Positions 25,436-34,131 of a stretch of DNA of 64,000 nt are shown here, in pieces. Origin of the DNA: JBFMCC01 sp037445635 (GTDB taxonomy: Bacteria; Chloroflexota; Anaerolineae; Anaerolineales; Villigracilaceae); assembly GCA_037445635.1 (NCBI GenBank), contig JBBIKC010000004.1:1-64000 (forward strand). The letters run 5' to 3'. The first letter of the stretch is position 1; every line of letters begins with the position of its first letter. Made by a program: the position numbers and the translations under genes. The notes under the pieces are model-generated. The model was given only the letters and a program-made list of their open reading frames with translations. It was not told where the DNA came from and ran no database searches.

Positions 25436-25597
25436 CTACGCCTGAGGCGCGCTCCAAACGTACCAGATCAGGTCGCTGGCGAGGCTCTTGACCTGCTCGC
25501 GGCCGACACGGGTCAGCCGGGCCAGGTGACTATGGCGGGCGTCGGGTGTTTTACCCGGCGAGGCCAGCCATTCGTGGAAGGCTTGCATGGTCAACAT
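25436..25597 (-). CDS. 53-residue Trp-containing peptide, candidate ComX-like pheromone precursor
   Basis: The frame runs from ATG 25597 to TAG 25436. AAGGAG lies 6-7 bases before the start, so translation is likely; a second ATG is at codon 4. The peptide begins MLTMQAFHEWLASPGK, has a basic middle, and ends DLIWYVWSAPQA. ComX precursors are of similar size (about 55 residues), carry the modified tryptophan near the C-terminus and are cut to 5-12 residues. Here W45 and W48 lie 9 and 6 residues from the end. No other sequence similarity to Bacillus ComX is evident, but ComX is hypervariable. In Bacillus comQ precedes comX; here the order is reversed. The call rests on size, tryptophans, ribosome site and context. 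Confidence 0.7.
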   Translation of the reverse strand: MLTMQAFHEWLASPGKTPDARHSHLARLTRVGREQVKSLASDLIWYVWSAPQA

Positions 25598-25666
25598 GGG
25601 AATCTCCTTTTTGGTCGGAATTTAGAAAGACTCTTGCTCGGACAGAGACTATGTTTCGTCTTACGC

Positions 25667-25672
25667 TATAAT
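25667..25672 (+). promoter_or_regulatory. -10 box of the sensor kinase gene
   Basis: TATAAT in ACGCTATAATCAC, 55 bases before the kinase ATG; no good -35 is seen, as expected for an activated promoter. The 129-base divergent region between the peptide gene and the kinase gene must also hold the peptide promoter. Confidence 0.5.
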
Positions 25673-25726
25673 CACATCACCTCCTTTCCGGATCGGTGTG
25701 TCAATTTTGTTTGCGGAGTTGCCGCC

Positions 25727-28003
25727 ATGCCGAAAATTAATTCTCGGGCTCTTTACATCATCGGGGTGCTGTTATCGCTGGGCGTGCTTGCATTGTTCCT
25801 GGCTTTTACAAACGCTTTTCTGTATGAGGCGCCTTACGCAGGTTTCTATTTCAACCCGCTGGACGGGAAGATCGCTGAGTTGTATGGCGAGGCCGCTTCC
25901 CGTGGAATGCTCCAGGTGGGAGACCTGCTGAAGCAGGTGGAAGGGATTTCTAGCGATGAGTACCGCGCGGATGGGACGGTCCAGTTTTTCAAAGATGTCC
26001 AGCCGGGCGAGACGGTGAAGATCGTCGTCGAGCGAAATGGGGTGGGAGAGGTTAATGTTTCCTGGGTTCTGCCCGGCTACACCCGCGAGGAGTTTTTGGC
26101 GCGCTTTACGAACATCTGGTGGCTGGGCTACATTTTTTGGGGGCTTGGAATGGCTGTTCAACTTTTCATACGCCCGAGAGACACCCGTTGGCGGCTTCTA
26201 ATTGCCTTCAACGAAGTGACCGGGTTCTGGCTTCTGCTTGGACCCATTTCTGCCCTCCACGTCTGGAACAGTTCCGTGCTTCTGCACGCGGTCACCTGGC
26301 TGGCCGTGCCGATTTATCTGAACTTGCATTGGCGCTTCCCCGAGCCGTTGGGACAGATACCGAACTGGTGTTGGATGGTCATCTATTTGATTTTCGGCGG
26401 ACTGGCTGTGGGCGAGCTCTTGCGCATCCTGCCGCGCAGTCTGTATTTCATCGGCGTCCTGTTGATGTTTGGGGGAAGCCTCATGCTGCTCTTCCTGCAT
26501 CTGCGCCAACCGCGTCATCGCCGGGCGGTGTCATTGCTTCTGCTTTCCCTCTTGATCGTGCTGCTGCCCTCGGTCGGTTTGGGCCTCGCCGGGTTATCCG
26601 GCAGTGTCCCTGAGGCCAGCCTCATGGGACTCCTTGCCCTGCCGTTCATGCCCGCGATATATATCTTTGTCATCTTTCGCCGGCAGTTGGGCGGGATGGA
26701 GGTGCGCGCCAATCGCGTCCTTTCCGTGTATGCTTTCCTGATCCTGCTCGGTACCGGCCTGCTAATCCTGCTCGGACCGGCGCAATTGCTGGGGATTCCG
26801 CCGGAGCCGCGCCTCTTCCTGGGAGTATTGACCGGCATCCTGACAACCTTCATTGCCATTCTGGGCTTTCCAGCCTTTCAAGCCTTTGTGGATCAACGTT
26901 TGCTGGGAATCAGGCTTCCATATCAGAACATGCAGGAGATGTATTCCAATCGAATCGCGGCGAGCGATTCTGTGGAGAGTCTATGTGCGCTTCTCAAGCG
27001 GGATGTCTTTCCGAGCCTGTTGGTGAGGCAGTTCGCTTTTCTGCAATTCGTGCAGGGGGAATCGAAGACACTGCTTGTGGAGGGCATCGATGGATATCAA
27101 TTGCCGGATGAAAACGAATTACTCGACCTTCTGGCTTCCTCAGGGAAGTACATCCCCGTTTCACCCGTGGATGAGCAATCCGGCAAATGGATTCGGCTCG
27201 TCCTGCCCCTTCGGGTGGGCGCGGACTTGATCGGAGTCTGGCTGTTGGGCCGCCGCGACCCGGACGACCTTTATTCTCAGCGCGAGATTCCCATCCTGCA
27301 ATCGCTTGCCAATCAGACGGCGATTGCCTTGAGCAACCTGCTTCAGACCGAACGCCTCAGGAAGTTGTATCAGGAGAACATCAGCCGCTTCGAAGAGCAC
27401 CGCCTCGGCCTGGCCCTCGACCTGCACGACAGCATTCTCAACCAGTTAGCCGTCCTGCGGATGCACCTGGACGAGACTCACCTCTCTCCGAATTTCTACG
27501 AGGCCTACGAGGCATTGACCGCGCGCCTGCGTGAGATCGTCAGCGACCTGCGGCCGCCCATGCTCAACTACGGCCTAAAGCCCGCCCTCGACGAACTGGC
27601 CGAGAACCTGATGGAACGCACCAACGATGCGGTTAAAGTGATTGTCAATGTGGATGCGGAGCAGAACATCCGTCATCCTGCAAACATCGAACTGCACCTT
27701 TTCCGCATCGTGCAGGAGGCATGTGAGAACGCCGTCCGTCATGCACAGGCCAGTGAGATCACCTTCTCCGGGCGCATGGACACCAATGGCGTCCATCTCA
27801 CGGTCGAAGATAATGGAGTCGGCTTTGAAGCCGGGGAGCGGCTTGAATTGAGCGAGTTGTTGTCTCACAAGCATTTCGGTCTGGCCGGGATGATCGAGCG
27901 CGGCGCGTTGATCCATGCAGAGGTCAGGATCGAATCGACGCCGAAGAGGGGCACGCGCGTCATTGTGGCATGGAAATCAGTTCTTGCAGAGCCTGAAGAG
28001 TAA
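25727..28003 (+). CDS. Polytopic sensor histidine kinase with PDZ-like loop, ComP-like
   Basis: A 758-residue kinase. One membrane segment (about 8-30) is followed by an outer loop resembling a PDZ fold (about 45-115; GMLQVGDLLKQVEGISSDEY, then QPGETVKIVVERNG). About nine more membrane segments follow (about 128-380), then a GAF-like region (about 415-535), HisKA_3 with H567 (LALDLHDSILNQ) and HATPase_c (CENAVRHA, VEDNGVGFE, FGLAGMIERG). This order, including the PDZ-like loop and the DLHDS box, is that of Bacillus ComP. Start chosen at ATG 25727 because GCGGAG precedes it and the first helix follows directly. The natural partner is the regulator at 23719-24408. Confidence 0.88.
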   Translation: MPKINSRALYIIGVLLSLGVLALFLAFTNAFLYEAPYAGFYFNPLDGKIAELYGEAASRGMLQVGDLLKQVEGISSDEYRADGTVQFFKDVQPGETVKIVVERNGVGEVNVSWVLPGYTREEFLARFTNIWWLGYIFWGLGMAVQLFIRPRDTRWRLLIAFNEVTGFWLLLGPISALHVWNSSVLLHAVTWLAVPIYLNLHWRFPEPLGQIPNWCWMVIYLIFGGLAVGELLRILPRSLYFIGVLLMFGGSLMLLFLHLRQPRHRRAVSLLLLSLLIVLLPSVGLGLAGLSGSVPEASLMGLLALPFMPAIYIFVIFRRQLGGMEVRANRVLSVYAFLILLGTGLLILLGPAQLLGIPPEPRLFLGVLTGILTTFIAILGFPAFQAFVDQRLLGIRLPYQNMQEMYSNRIAASDSVESLCALLKRDVFPSLLVRQFAFLQFVQGESKTLLVEGIDGYQLPDENELLDLLASSGKYIPVSPVDEQSGKWIRLVLPLRVGADLIGVWLLGRRDPDDLYSQREIPILQSLANQTAIALSNLLQTERLRKLYQENISRFEEHRLGLALDLHDSILNQLAVLRMHLDETHLSPNFYEAYEALTARLREIVSDLRPPMLNYGLKPALDELAENLMERTNDAVKVIVNVDAEQNIRHPANIELHLFRIVQEACENAVRHAQASEITFSGRMDTNGVHLTVEDNGVGFEAGERLELSELLSHKHFGLAGMIERGALIHAEVRIESTPKRGTRVIVAWKSVLAEPEE

Positions 28004-28050
28004 GCCGATTTTTTAAGTCTCTCATTCATCGTCAACCTGAACACGCGTGC

Positions 28051-28056
28051 TATAAT
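28051..28056 (+). promoter_or_regulatory. -10 box upstream of dnaE
   Basis: TATAAT in GTGCTATAATCGCG, about 85 bases before the dnaE start. No clear -35. Confidence 0.45.
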
Positions 28057-28140
28057 CGCGTAGTAGTCTGTTAGTCTCCAGTCCGCTGGTCTTCTAGCCA
28101 CAACTGACCATCCGACTACAAGACCATCAGACTGCCCGAC
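28057..28140. repeat. AGTCTG/GGTCTTCTAG low-complexity repeat in the dnaE leader
   Basis: Words such as GTAGTCTGTTAGTCTCCAG, CCGCTGGTCTTCTAG, CCGACTACAAG and ACCATCAGACTG alternate in both directions, giving imperfect inverted repeats up to the dnaE ATG. There is no good ribosome site. Confidence 0.55.
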
Positions 28141-28141
28141 C

Positions 28142-31100
28142 ATGTCCTTCGCCCACCTGCACGTCCACACGGATTATTCCCTGCTCGACGGCTTCTCGAA
28201 CATCAAGAGGCTCGTCCAGCGCGTGCAGGAACTGAACATGCCCGCCGTCGCCATCACCGACCACGGCACCATGTTCGGCGTGATGGAATTCTACAAGGCT
28301 GCCATCGGCGCGGGGGTCAAGCCCATCATCGGGCTGGAGGCCTATATGGCCGCCCGCACCATGCATGACCGCGATCCCAAACTCGACCGTTCCTCCACAC
28401 ATCTGCTGTTGTTGGCGGAAAACGAAACAGGCTATCGTAATCTCCTGCAAATCGCCTCTGCCGCGCAACTCGAAGGCTTCTACTACTACCCGCGCATAGA
28501 CCACGACTTCCTCGCCGCGCACTCCGAGGGGCTGATCTGCACTTCGGGCTGTATGGCCGCCGAGATTCCGCGTCACATCCTCGACCAGCGGCCCGAGGAG
28601 GCCGTCCGCCGCATCAACTGGTACTACGATGTCTTCGGCCCCGACCGCTTCTTCTTCGAACTGCAGCAGCACGACATCCCCGAAATCCTCGAACTCAACC
28701 GCCGCCTGGTGGAACTCGGCGCGCGCTACAGCGCCAAATTCGTCGCCACCAACGACGTGCATTACATCAACCCCGACGACTGGAAATACCAGGACATCCT
28801 GCTCGCCATCCAGACCAACACGTTATTGAGCGACAAAGACCGCATGAGGATGACCGACCCCTCATACTATCTGCGTCCGCCCGACGAGATGAGCCGCATC
28901 TTTGCCGAGATTCCCGAAGCGCTCACGAACACGTTGCTCATCGCCGAACGCTGCAATGTGGACCTGTCGTTCAAGGGCTACCACCTGCCCGACTTCCCTG
29001 TGCCCGAGGGACATACACCGAAGACATATCTCCGCTCTCTCTGCGACCAGGGGTTGGGCCGCCGCTATGGGGAACGGGCATCCAGCCCCGAGGTCCAGGC
29101 GCGGCTCGAATACGAGCTGGGCGTCATCCACAAAATGGGATTCGACGCCTATTTCCTCATCGTCTGGGACCTGTGCCGCCACGCGCGCGAGAACGGAATC
29201 TGGTACAACGCGCGCGGCTCCGCGGCGGGCTCCATCGTAGCCTACGCGCTGGACATCACGCTGGTGGACCCGATCCAGCACGAACTGCTCTTCGAGCGTT
29301 TCCTGAATCCAGGCCGCAACGAGATGCCCGACATTGACCTCGACTTCCGCGACGACCGCCGCGCCGAGATGCTCGAATACTGCGCCCGCAAATACGGCGA
29401 CGACAAGGTGGCGCAGATCATCACCTTCGGCACGATGGGAACGAAGGCCGCGCTGCGCGACGTGGCGCGCGTGATGGACATCCCCCTGCCCGAAGTGGAC
29501 CGCGTCGCCAAACTCGTCCCGTTCGTGTCGGGGCGCCAGACCACCATGGACGACGCCATGGCGGTGCCCGAGTTCAAGCAAATCTACGATACGACGCCGC
29601 ACATCCGCGAAGTGATTGACATCGCCGCCAAAATGGAAGGCACGGTGCGCAACGCGGGCACACACGCCGCGGGCGTGGTCATTTCAGATAAGCCGCTCAT
29701 CGAATATCTGCCCCTGCATCGGCCTACCTCCAATTCGGAAGAGACGCCAATCAAATCCGTGACGCAGTTCGAGATGGGCATCCTCAGTTCGCTGGGCATG
29801 TTGAAGGTGGACTTCCTCGGCCTGATCACGTTGACGGTGATGGCGCGCGCCTGCGACCTGATCGCCGAGCGTCACGGCGTTCGCTTCGACCTCTCGAACA
29901 TCCCGCTCGACGATCCGAAGGCATTCGAGTTGCTCGGCGCGGGCAACACGGCAGGACTGTTCCAGGTGGAAGGCGGCGGCATGACGCGCTACATCGTCCA
30001 GATGAAGCCGCAGACGGTGGAACACGTCATCGCCATGGTGGCGCTCTATCGTCCGGGCCCGATGGCGTTCATCCCCGATTACATCGCCCGCATGCACGGC
30101 GAGGCCGAAGTCGAATACCGCCATTCCGCGCTCAAACCCATCTTCGATTCGACCTACGGCATTCCCGTCTATCAGGAACAACTGATGCGCGCCGCGGTCG
30201 AACTGGCGGGATACACGCCCTCCGAGTCGGACGAACTGCGCAGTGCCATCTCCAAGAAAAAAGCCAAGGAGATCGAGAAGCACCGCGCCAAGTTCGTCAA
30301 AGGCGCGGTGGCCAGGGGCATGGACAAGGACATCGCCGAGGCCATCTATGCGGACTGGGAGGAGTTCGCGCGTTACGGCTTCAACAAGTCGCACGCCGCG
30401 GATTACGGCGTGATCGCCGTGCAGACCGCGTATCTCAAGGCGCATTATCCCGCCGAATACATGACCGCCCTGCTGACCGCATCCAAGAGCCAGACCGAGA
30501 AGGTGGCCTATTACGTGGCGGATACGCGTGCCATGGGCGTGCCCGTCCTGCCGCCGGACATCAACGCCAGCGGCTGGGACTTTTCGATTGAAGACGGCGC
30601 GGACGGAAAGACGTCCATCCGCTTCGGGCTGGGCGCGGTCAAGAACGTGGGCGAGGCCGCGGTCAAACTCATCACCGAGGCGCGCGCCGAGGGCGGTCCA
30701 TTCAAGGACCTCAACGATTTCGCCTCGCGCGTGGACCTGCGCGCGGTGGGCAAACGCCCGCTGGAGTGCCTCATCAAGGTCGGCGCGCTCGACGCGTTCG
30801 GCAGCCGCGCCGCACTGCTGGCCGCGCTCGACCGCATCGTGGCCGTCAGCGGGGCGCACTTCCGCGCCGCGGACATGGGACAGATGAGTCTCTTCGGCGG
30901 GAGCACCGGCGTGGCCGAGAGCCTGCACCTGCCCGAGGCTCCCGAAATTGACCGCCGCCAGTTGCTCAACTGGGAGCGCGAACTGGTCGGGCTGTACGTC
31001 TCGGATCATCCGCTCACGCCCTATCAAAAAACGCTGGCGCAGATGGTCAGTTACTTCTCGGCGGGACTGCCCGAGGCAACGCACGAGGAGAAAGTGCGCG

Positions 31101-32020
31101 TGGCCGGCGTGGTCGAGTCCATCCGCCCGTACGTGACCAAGACCGGCAAGCCAATGGGCTTTGTCACTATTGAAGATATGCAGGGAAACATCGAACTCGT
31201 GCTCTTCCCGCGCACGTGGACGGCATGTCAGCCTCTGCTCGAAACGGGCAAGATCGTTCTGGTCGAAGGCAAAGTGGACGCGCAGTCCAGCCCGCCCAAG
31301 ATTCTGGTGGACGCCATTCGGACCGAAATCAAAATGCTGGTGGCCGCGAGCGCCTCTGACTCCCCCGAATCTGCTCCCGTTATGAAACAGCCGGCGCGCG
31401 TCGCTGAAGCGACACCCGTTTACGCCGCGCCGCGCGTCTCCCATCCTGTGAAAGATAGGGAAGGCGAGACGGACTGGAACGACTCCGACGTTCCGCCTCC
31501 GCCCGACAACTTCCCCGACGGCTGGGACCGCGAATGGCAGCCCTCGTTCGAGAACGCGGCCATCGCCGCGCGCGGTGACGCGCCGTCCCCCCTTTCAGGG
31601 GGGACTACAGGGGGGTCAAATACTGGTAAAACAGAATCAGCCGAAAGTCCGAAGCCCGAAGCGGCTGTTGCACCCTTTGACGATTCCCCGCGCGGCGAAG
31701 TCCCTCCTCCGGTCCTGCCCTCGCTCTATCCCGCCATCGCGCGACCCGAGGACCGTGAGCATCCGCCGCAGCAGATCACGGTCATCCTGCGCCCCAGCGC
31801 GGACAAGGAAGTGGACAAGCGCCGCATCAAGACCATTTACGGCACGCTCATCTCCTTCCACGGGCGCGACCGATTCACGTTTCAGATCTTCGAGAACGGC
31901 AAGGGACACCTGATCGACTTCCCCAACGACACCACGCGCATCTGCCCCGAAATGCTCGCCCGCCTGAAAAAGTTGATCGGCGAGGAGAGCTGGCGCATCG
32001 AGCCGATTACGTTGCAATAG
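28142..32020 (+). CDS. dnaE: DNA polymerase III alpha subunit
   Basis: The 1292-residue replicative polymerase. The PHP domain starts FAHLHVHTDYSLLDG; the catalytic palm has EMPDIDLDFRDDRR; fingers and beta-binding region follow (FNKSHAADYGVIAVQTAYLK), then tandem HhH motifs and an OB fold (VAGVVESIRPYVTKTGKPMGFVTIED). The C-terminal 190 residues are an extended tail. Within it a GTCCCCCC...GGGGGGAC repeat (31585-31616) encodes residues about 1148-1158, outside the catalytic core. The tail ends in a region (ITVILRPSADKEVDKRRIKT) found in other DnaE proteins with long tails. The start immediately follows CGACC without a clear ribosome site. Confidence 0.97.
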   Translation: MSFAHLHVHTDYSLLDGFSNIKRLVQRVQELNMPAVAITDHGTMFGVMEFYKAAIGAGVKPIIGLEAYMAARTMHDRDPKLDRSSTHLLLLAENETGYRNLLQIASAAQLEGFYYYPRIDHDFLAAHSEGLICTSGCMAAEIPRHILDQRPEEAVRRINWYYDVFGPDRFFFELQQHDIPEILELNRRLVELGARYSAKFVATNDVHYINPDDWKYQDILLAIQTNTLLSDKDRMRMTDPSYYLRPPDEMSRIFAEIPEALTNTLLIAERCNVDLSFKGYHLPDFPVPEGHTPKTYLRSLCDQGLGRRYGERASSPEVQARLEYELGVIHKMGFDAYFLIVWDLCRHARENGIWYNARGSAAGSIVAYALDITLVDPIQHELLFERFLNPGRNEMPDIDLDFRDDRRAEMLEYCARKYGDDKVAQIITFGTMGTKAALRDVARVMDIPLPEVDRVAKLVPFVSGRQTTMDDAMAVPEFKQIYDTTPHIREVIDIAAKMEGTVRNAGTHAAGVVISDKPLIEYLPLHRPTSNSEETPIKSVTQFEMGILSSLGMLKVDFLGLITLTVMARACDLIAERHGVRFDLSNIPLDDPKAFELLGAGNTAGLFQVEGGGMTRYIVQMKPQTVEHVIAMVALYRPGPMAFIPDYIARMHGEAEVEYRHSALKPIFDSTYGIPVYQEQLMRAAVELAGYTPSESDELRSAISKKKAKEIEKHRAKFVKGAVARGMDKDIAEAIYADWEEFARYGFNKSHAADYGVIAVQTAYLKAHYPAEYMTALLTASKSQTEKVAYYVADTRAMGVPVLPPDINASGWDFSIEDGADGKTSIRFGLGAVKNVGEAAVKLITEARAEGGPFKDLNDFASRVDLRAVGKRPLECLIKVGALDAFGSRAALLAALDRIVAVSGAHFRAADMGQMSLFGGSTGVAESLHLPEAPEIDRRQLLNWERELVGLYVSDHPLTPYQKTLAQMVSYFSAGLPEATHEEKVRVAGVVESIRPYVTKTGKPMGFVTIEDMQGNIELVLFPRTWTACQPLLETGKIVLVEGKVDAQSSPPKILVDAIRTEIKMLVAASASDSPESAPVMKQPARVAEATPVYAAPRVSHPVKDREGETDWNDSDVPPPPDNFPDGWDREWQPSFENAAIAARGDAPSPLSGGTTGGSNTGKTESAESPKPEAAVAPFDDSPRGEVPPPVLPSLYPAIARPEDREHPPQQITVILRPSADKEVDKRRIKTIYGTLISFHGRDRFTFQIFENGKGHLIDFPNDTTRICPEMLARLKKLIGEESWRIEPITLQ
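31585..31616. repeat. GTCCCCCC-TTTCA-GGGGGGAC element inside dnaE
   Basis: Eight-base arms (31585-31592, 31598-31605) followed by TACAGGGGGGT. In frame; encodes SPLSGGTTGGS in the C-terminal tail. Same G/C-run family as the secA inserts. Confidence 0.85.
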
Positions 32021-32024
32021 TTCA

Positions 32025-32100
32025 TTCGCCGCGGATTACACGGATTTGCGCGAATTCTCTTCCGCGTTTCCTTTGTGGACTTGGTGCCCTTTGTGTTTAA
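32025..32100. repeat. Two repeat families before the hydrolase lipoprotein
   Basis: CGCGGATTACACGGATTTGCGCGAATT (read as two overlapping words, 32030-32056) and CTTTGTGGACTTGGTG plus CCCTTTGTGTTT (32070-32098) fill the gap after dnaE. A GGAGGCAAATA ribosome site precedes the next ATG. Confidence 0.6.
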
Positions 32101-32119
32101 TTTCCGTTGGAGGCAAATA

Positions 32120-34084
32120 ATGAATAGACTCATCCTGGTTCTCACTATCCTCATCCTTGCTTTACAAGCCTGCGCGCCATCCACGCCCCCTCCCACCTTC
32201 ACTCCAACTGAATCACCCATCACTCCCACGGAAGTCCCCGCGCTGGATACCGCCGCTCGCCTCGAGGAACTCGGCGGCGCGCCCTGCCCCGACAGCGACT
32301 TCACCTGCGTCACCCTCGCCGTCCCGCTCGATCACTTCCATCCCGATGGGCGAACGATAGAAGTAGTCTTCGGCGTCCTGCCCGCGAGCGGGGAACGCAA
32401 GGGCATCTTCGTCACTGCTACGGGCGGGCCCGGCACGGCCGGTCTGCAAAGCGCAGATTCATACACCTCGGCCTTCGATCCTTCCATTCCTGAACACTTC
32501 GACATCGTCTTCTTCGACCAGCGCGGCGTCGGTCAATCCGGCGGACTGCAATGCGCGGACGCCGCCGCGGCTTTTTACCGCGCCGACTGGGCCGCGTCCA
32601 CATCGGACGAGGAGGCCGCCCTCGTTAACACCGCGCGCACCTTCGCCGAAGACTGCGTGGCCGAAATGGGCGACCCCGACATCCTGCCCTACCTCGGCAC
32701 CGCGCAGGCCGTGGAAGACCTCGAGTTCTTCCGCCAGACGATGGGCGACGAAAAGATCTGGCTGTACGGCGAGAGTTACGGCACGCAATACGCGCAGACC
32801 TACGCCGCCGCACATCCCGATCACCTGGCCGCGCTCATCCTCGACGGCACGGTGGACCTGACCCTCTCCGGCGTCGAGTTCTACGCACAACAGGCGCAGG
32901 CCTTCAACGATGTGCTGGTGATGACCCTCGAGGCCTGCAACGACGATCCCGCCTGCGCCGAGGACATGGGCAGTGATGCGGTCGCGGTCTATGATGACCT
33001 CGCGGCGCGCTTGAAAGAATCGCCTTTGCCCTTCGACTTCCCTCTGCCCTCCGGCGGCATGGCGTCGCGCACGTTCTCATTGAGCGACCTGGAAACCGCC
33101 GCGGCGGGCTTCCTCTACTCCGAGAACGCGCGCATGATCTTCCTGCGCGCGCTGGCCGCGTACGCGCGTGACGAAGACCTCGTCCCGCTGGCGCGCGTCT
33201 TCTACAACTCGCTCCTGCTGGACCCCGAGTCGCTGGAGGCCATCCCCGACCCGTCCTACTCTGACGCGATGTATTACGCGGTCGAATGTCAGGACTACGG
33301 CTACTTCAGCGGGACTCCCGAGGAGCGCGCCGAGGCCTATCTGCGCGCCGGCGACGCGACCGACGCCAGCCTGCCGCGCTTCGCCTCGATCTTCTACGGC
33401 GACATGCCCTGTCCCTTCTGGCCGAACGCCACAGACGATACCTCCCGCCCCGCGCCGTTGACGTTAGAGGGCGTTCCGACCCTCGTCCTCGGCGGCACCG
33501 CCGACCCGGCCACGCCCAACTCAAACGGCGTCGCGGTTTACAGCCGCCTCGACGACGGCTACCTCGTCACAGAGACCGGCGGCCCGCACATCATCTTCGG
33601 CTGGGGCGTCTCCTGCGTGGACGAACTGGTGACAGCCTTCCTCGTGGACGACGCGCTGCCCGAGCGCGAGACCACCTGCGATGGCGTCGTCGCCAGCGAG
33701 TTCGTTCCGCTGGCTCCGCGCGACGCGGCCGAATTCGAGAGTCCGCTCGAAGCGCTCGCCTCGGTGGACGATGAGTTGTATTACATGCCCGAGTATTATT
33801 ACTGGGATGCCGAAACTCCCACCGCCATTGGCTGTCCGTTCGGCGGGACGTTCGTCTTCGAGCCTTCCGACTCCGGAGAAATCTATCGGCTTACGAATTG
33901 CGCCTTCTCCGAAGGATTCGTGATGACCGGCGACGGCACGTATAACTATGACGAGGATGTGTTCACGCTCAACGTGCTCGTCAGCGGACTCGCCGACGGC
34001 CTGCTGGTCTACACCCGCGACGCGGATTACAACCTGCATGTCACGGGTCAGTATGATGGGCAGGAAGTTGATCTCTCGGAATAG
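32120..34084 (+). CDS. Secreted alpha/beta hydrolase lipoprotein (TAP-like peptidase family)
   Basis: A 654-residue protein with signal peptide MNRLILVLTILILALQAC (lipobox C18) and a Thr/Pro-rich linker. The alpha/beta hydrolase core has FVTATGGPGTAG (oxyanion region), FFDQRGVGQSGG, the nucleophile elbow YGESYGTQYAQ, and a late VLGGTADPATPNSNGVAVYS with the catalytic aspartate, followed by a histidine in GGPHIIFG. This is the tripeptidyl-peptidase/proline iminopeptidase branch with a TAP-like C-terminal part. About 130 further residues at the end are unassigned. It likely cleaves short peptides outside the membrane. Confidence 0.85.
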   Translation: MNRLILVLTILILALQACAPSTPPPTFTPTESPITPTEVPALDTAARLEELGGAPCPDSDFTCVTLAVPLDHFHPDGRTIEVVFGVLPASGERKGIFVTATGGPGTAGLQSADSYTSAFDPSIPEHFDIVFFDQRGVGQSGGLQCADAAAAFYRADWAASTSDEEAALVNTARTFAEDCVAEMGDPDILPYLGTAQAVEDLEFFRQTMGDEKIWLYGESYGTQYAQTYAAAHPDHLAALILDGTVDLTLSGVEFYAQQAQAFNDVLVMTLEACNDDPACAEDMGSDAVAVYDDLAARLKESPLPFDFPLPSGGMASRTFSLSDLETAAAGFLYSENARMIFLRALAAYARDEDLVPLARVFYNSLLLDPESLEAIPDPSYSDAMYYAVECQDYGYFSGTPEERAEAYLRAGDATDASLPRFASIFYGDMPCPFWPNATDDTSRPAPLTLEGVPTLVLGGTADPATPNSNGVAVYSRLDDGYLVTETGGPHIIFGWGVSCVDELVTAFLVDDALPERETTCDGVVASEFVPLAPRDAAEFESPLEALASVDDELYYMPEYYYWDAETPTAIGCPFGGTFVFEPSDSGEIYRLTNCAFSEGFVMTGDGTYNYDEDVFTLNVLVSGLADGLLVYTRDADYNLHVTGQYDGQEVDLSE

Positions 34085-34092
34085 TCGTAAAC

Positions 34093-34125
34093 AGAAACCT
34101 GGTTTCTCGAAGAAACCAGGTTTCT
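34093..34125. repeat. AGAAACCTGGTTTCT / AGAAACCAGGTTTCT double palindrome
   Basis: Two 15-base palindromes with a CGA spacer; the whole block is also a hairpin. It lies between convergent genes and may end transcripts on both strands. Same family as acnA 14212-14246. Confidence 0.9.
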
Positions 34126-34131
34126 AATGTT

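Noticed and set aside
25711..25727. TTGCGG-N5-CCGCC next to the kinase start, resembling the Bacillus ComA box TTGCGG-N4-CCGCAA
   Set aside because: The spacer is one base too long, the right half is incomplete, and it lies on the ribosome site and start codon, where an activator would not bind. Probably chance.
29684..31444. Long open frame antisense to dnaE, about 586 codons
   Set aside because: High-GC antisense shadow of a strongly supported gene; no ribosome site, no domain, composition follows the dnaE codons.
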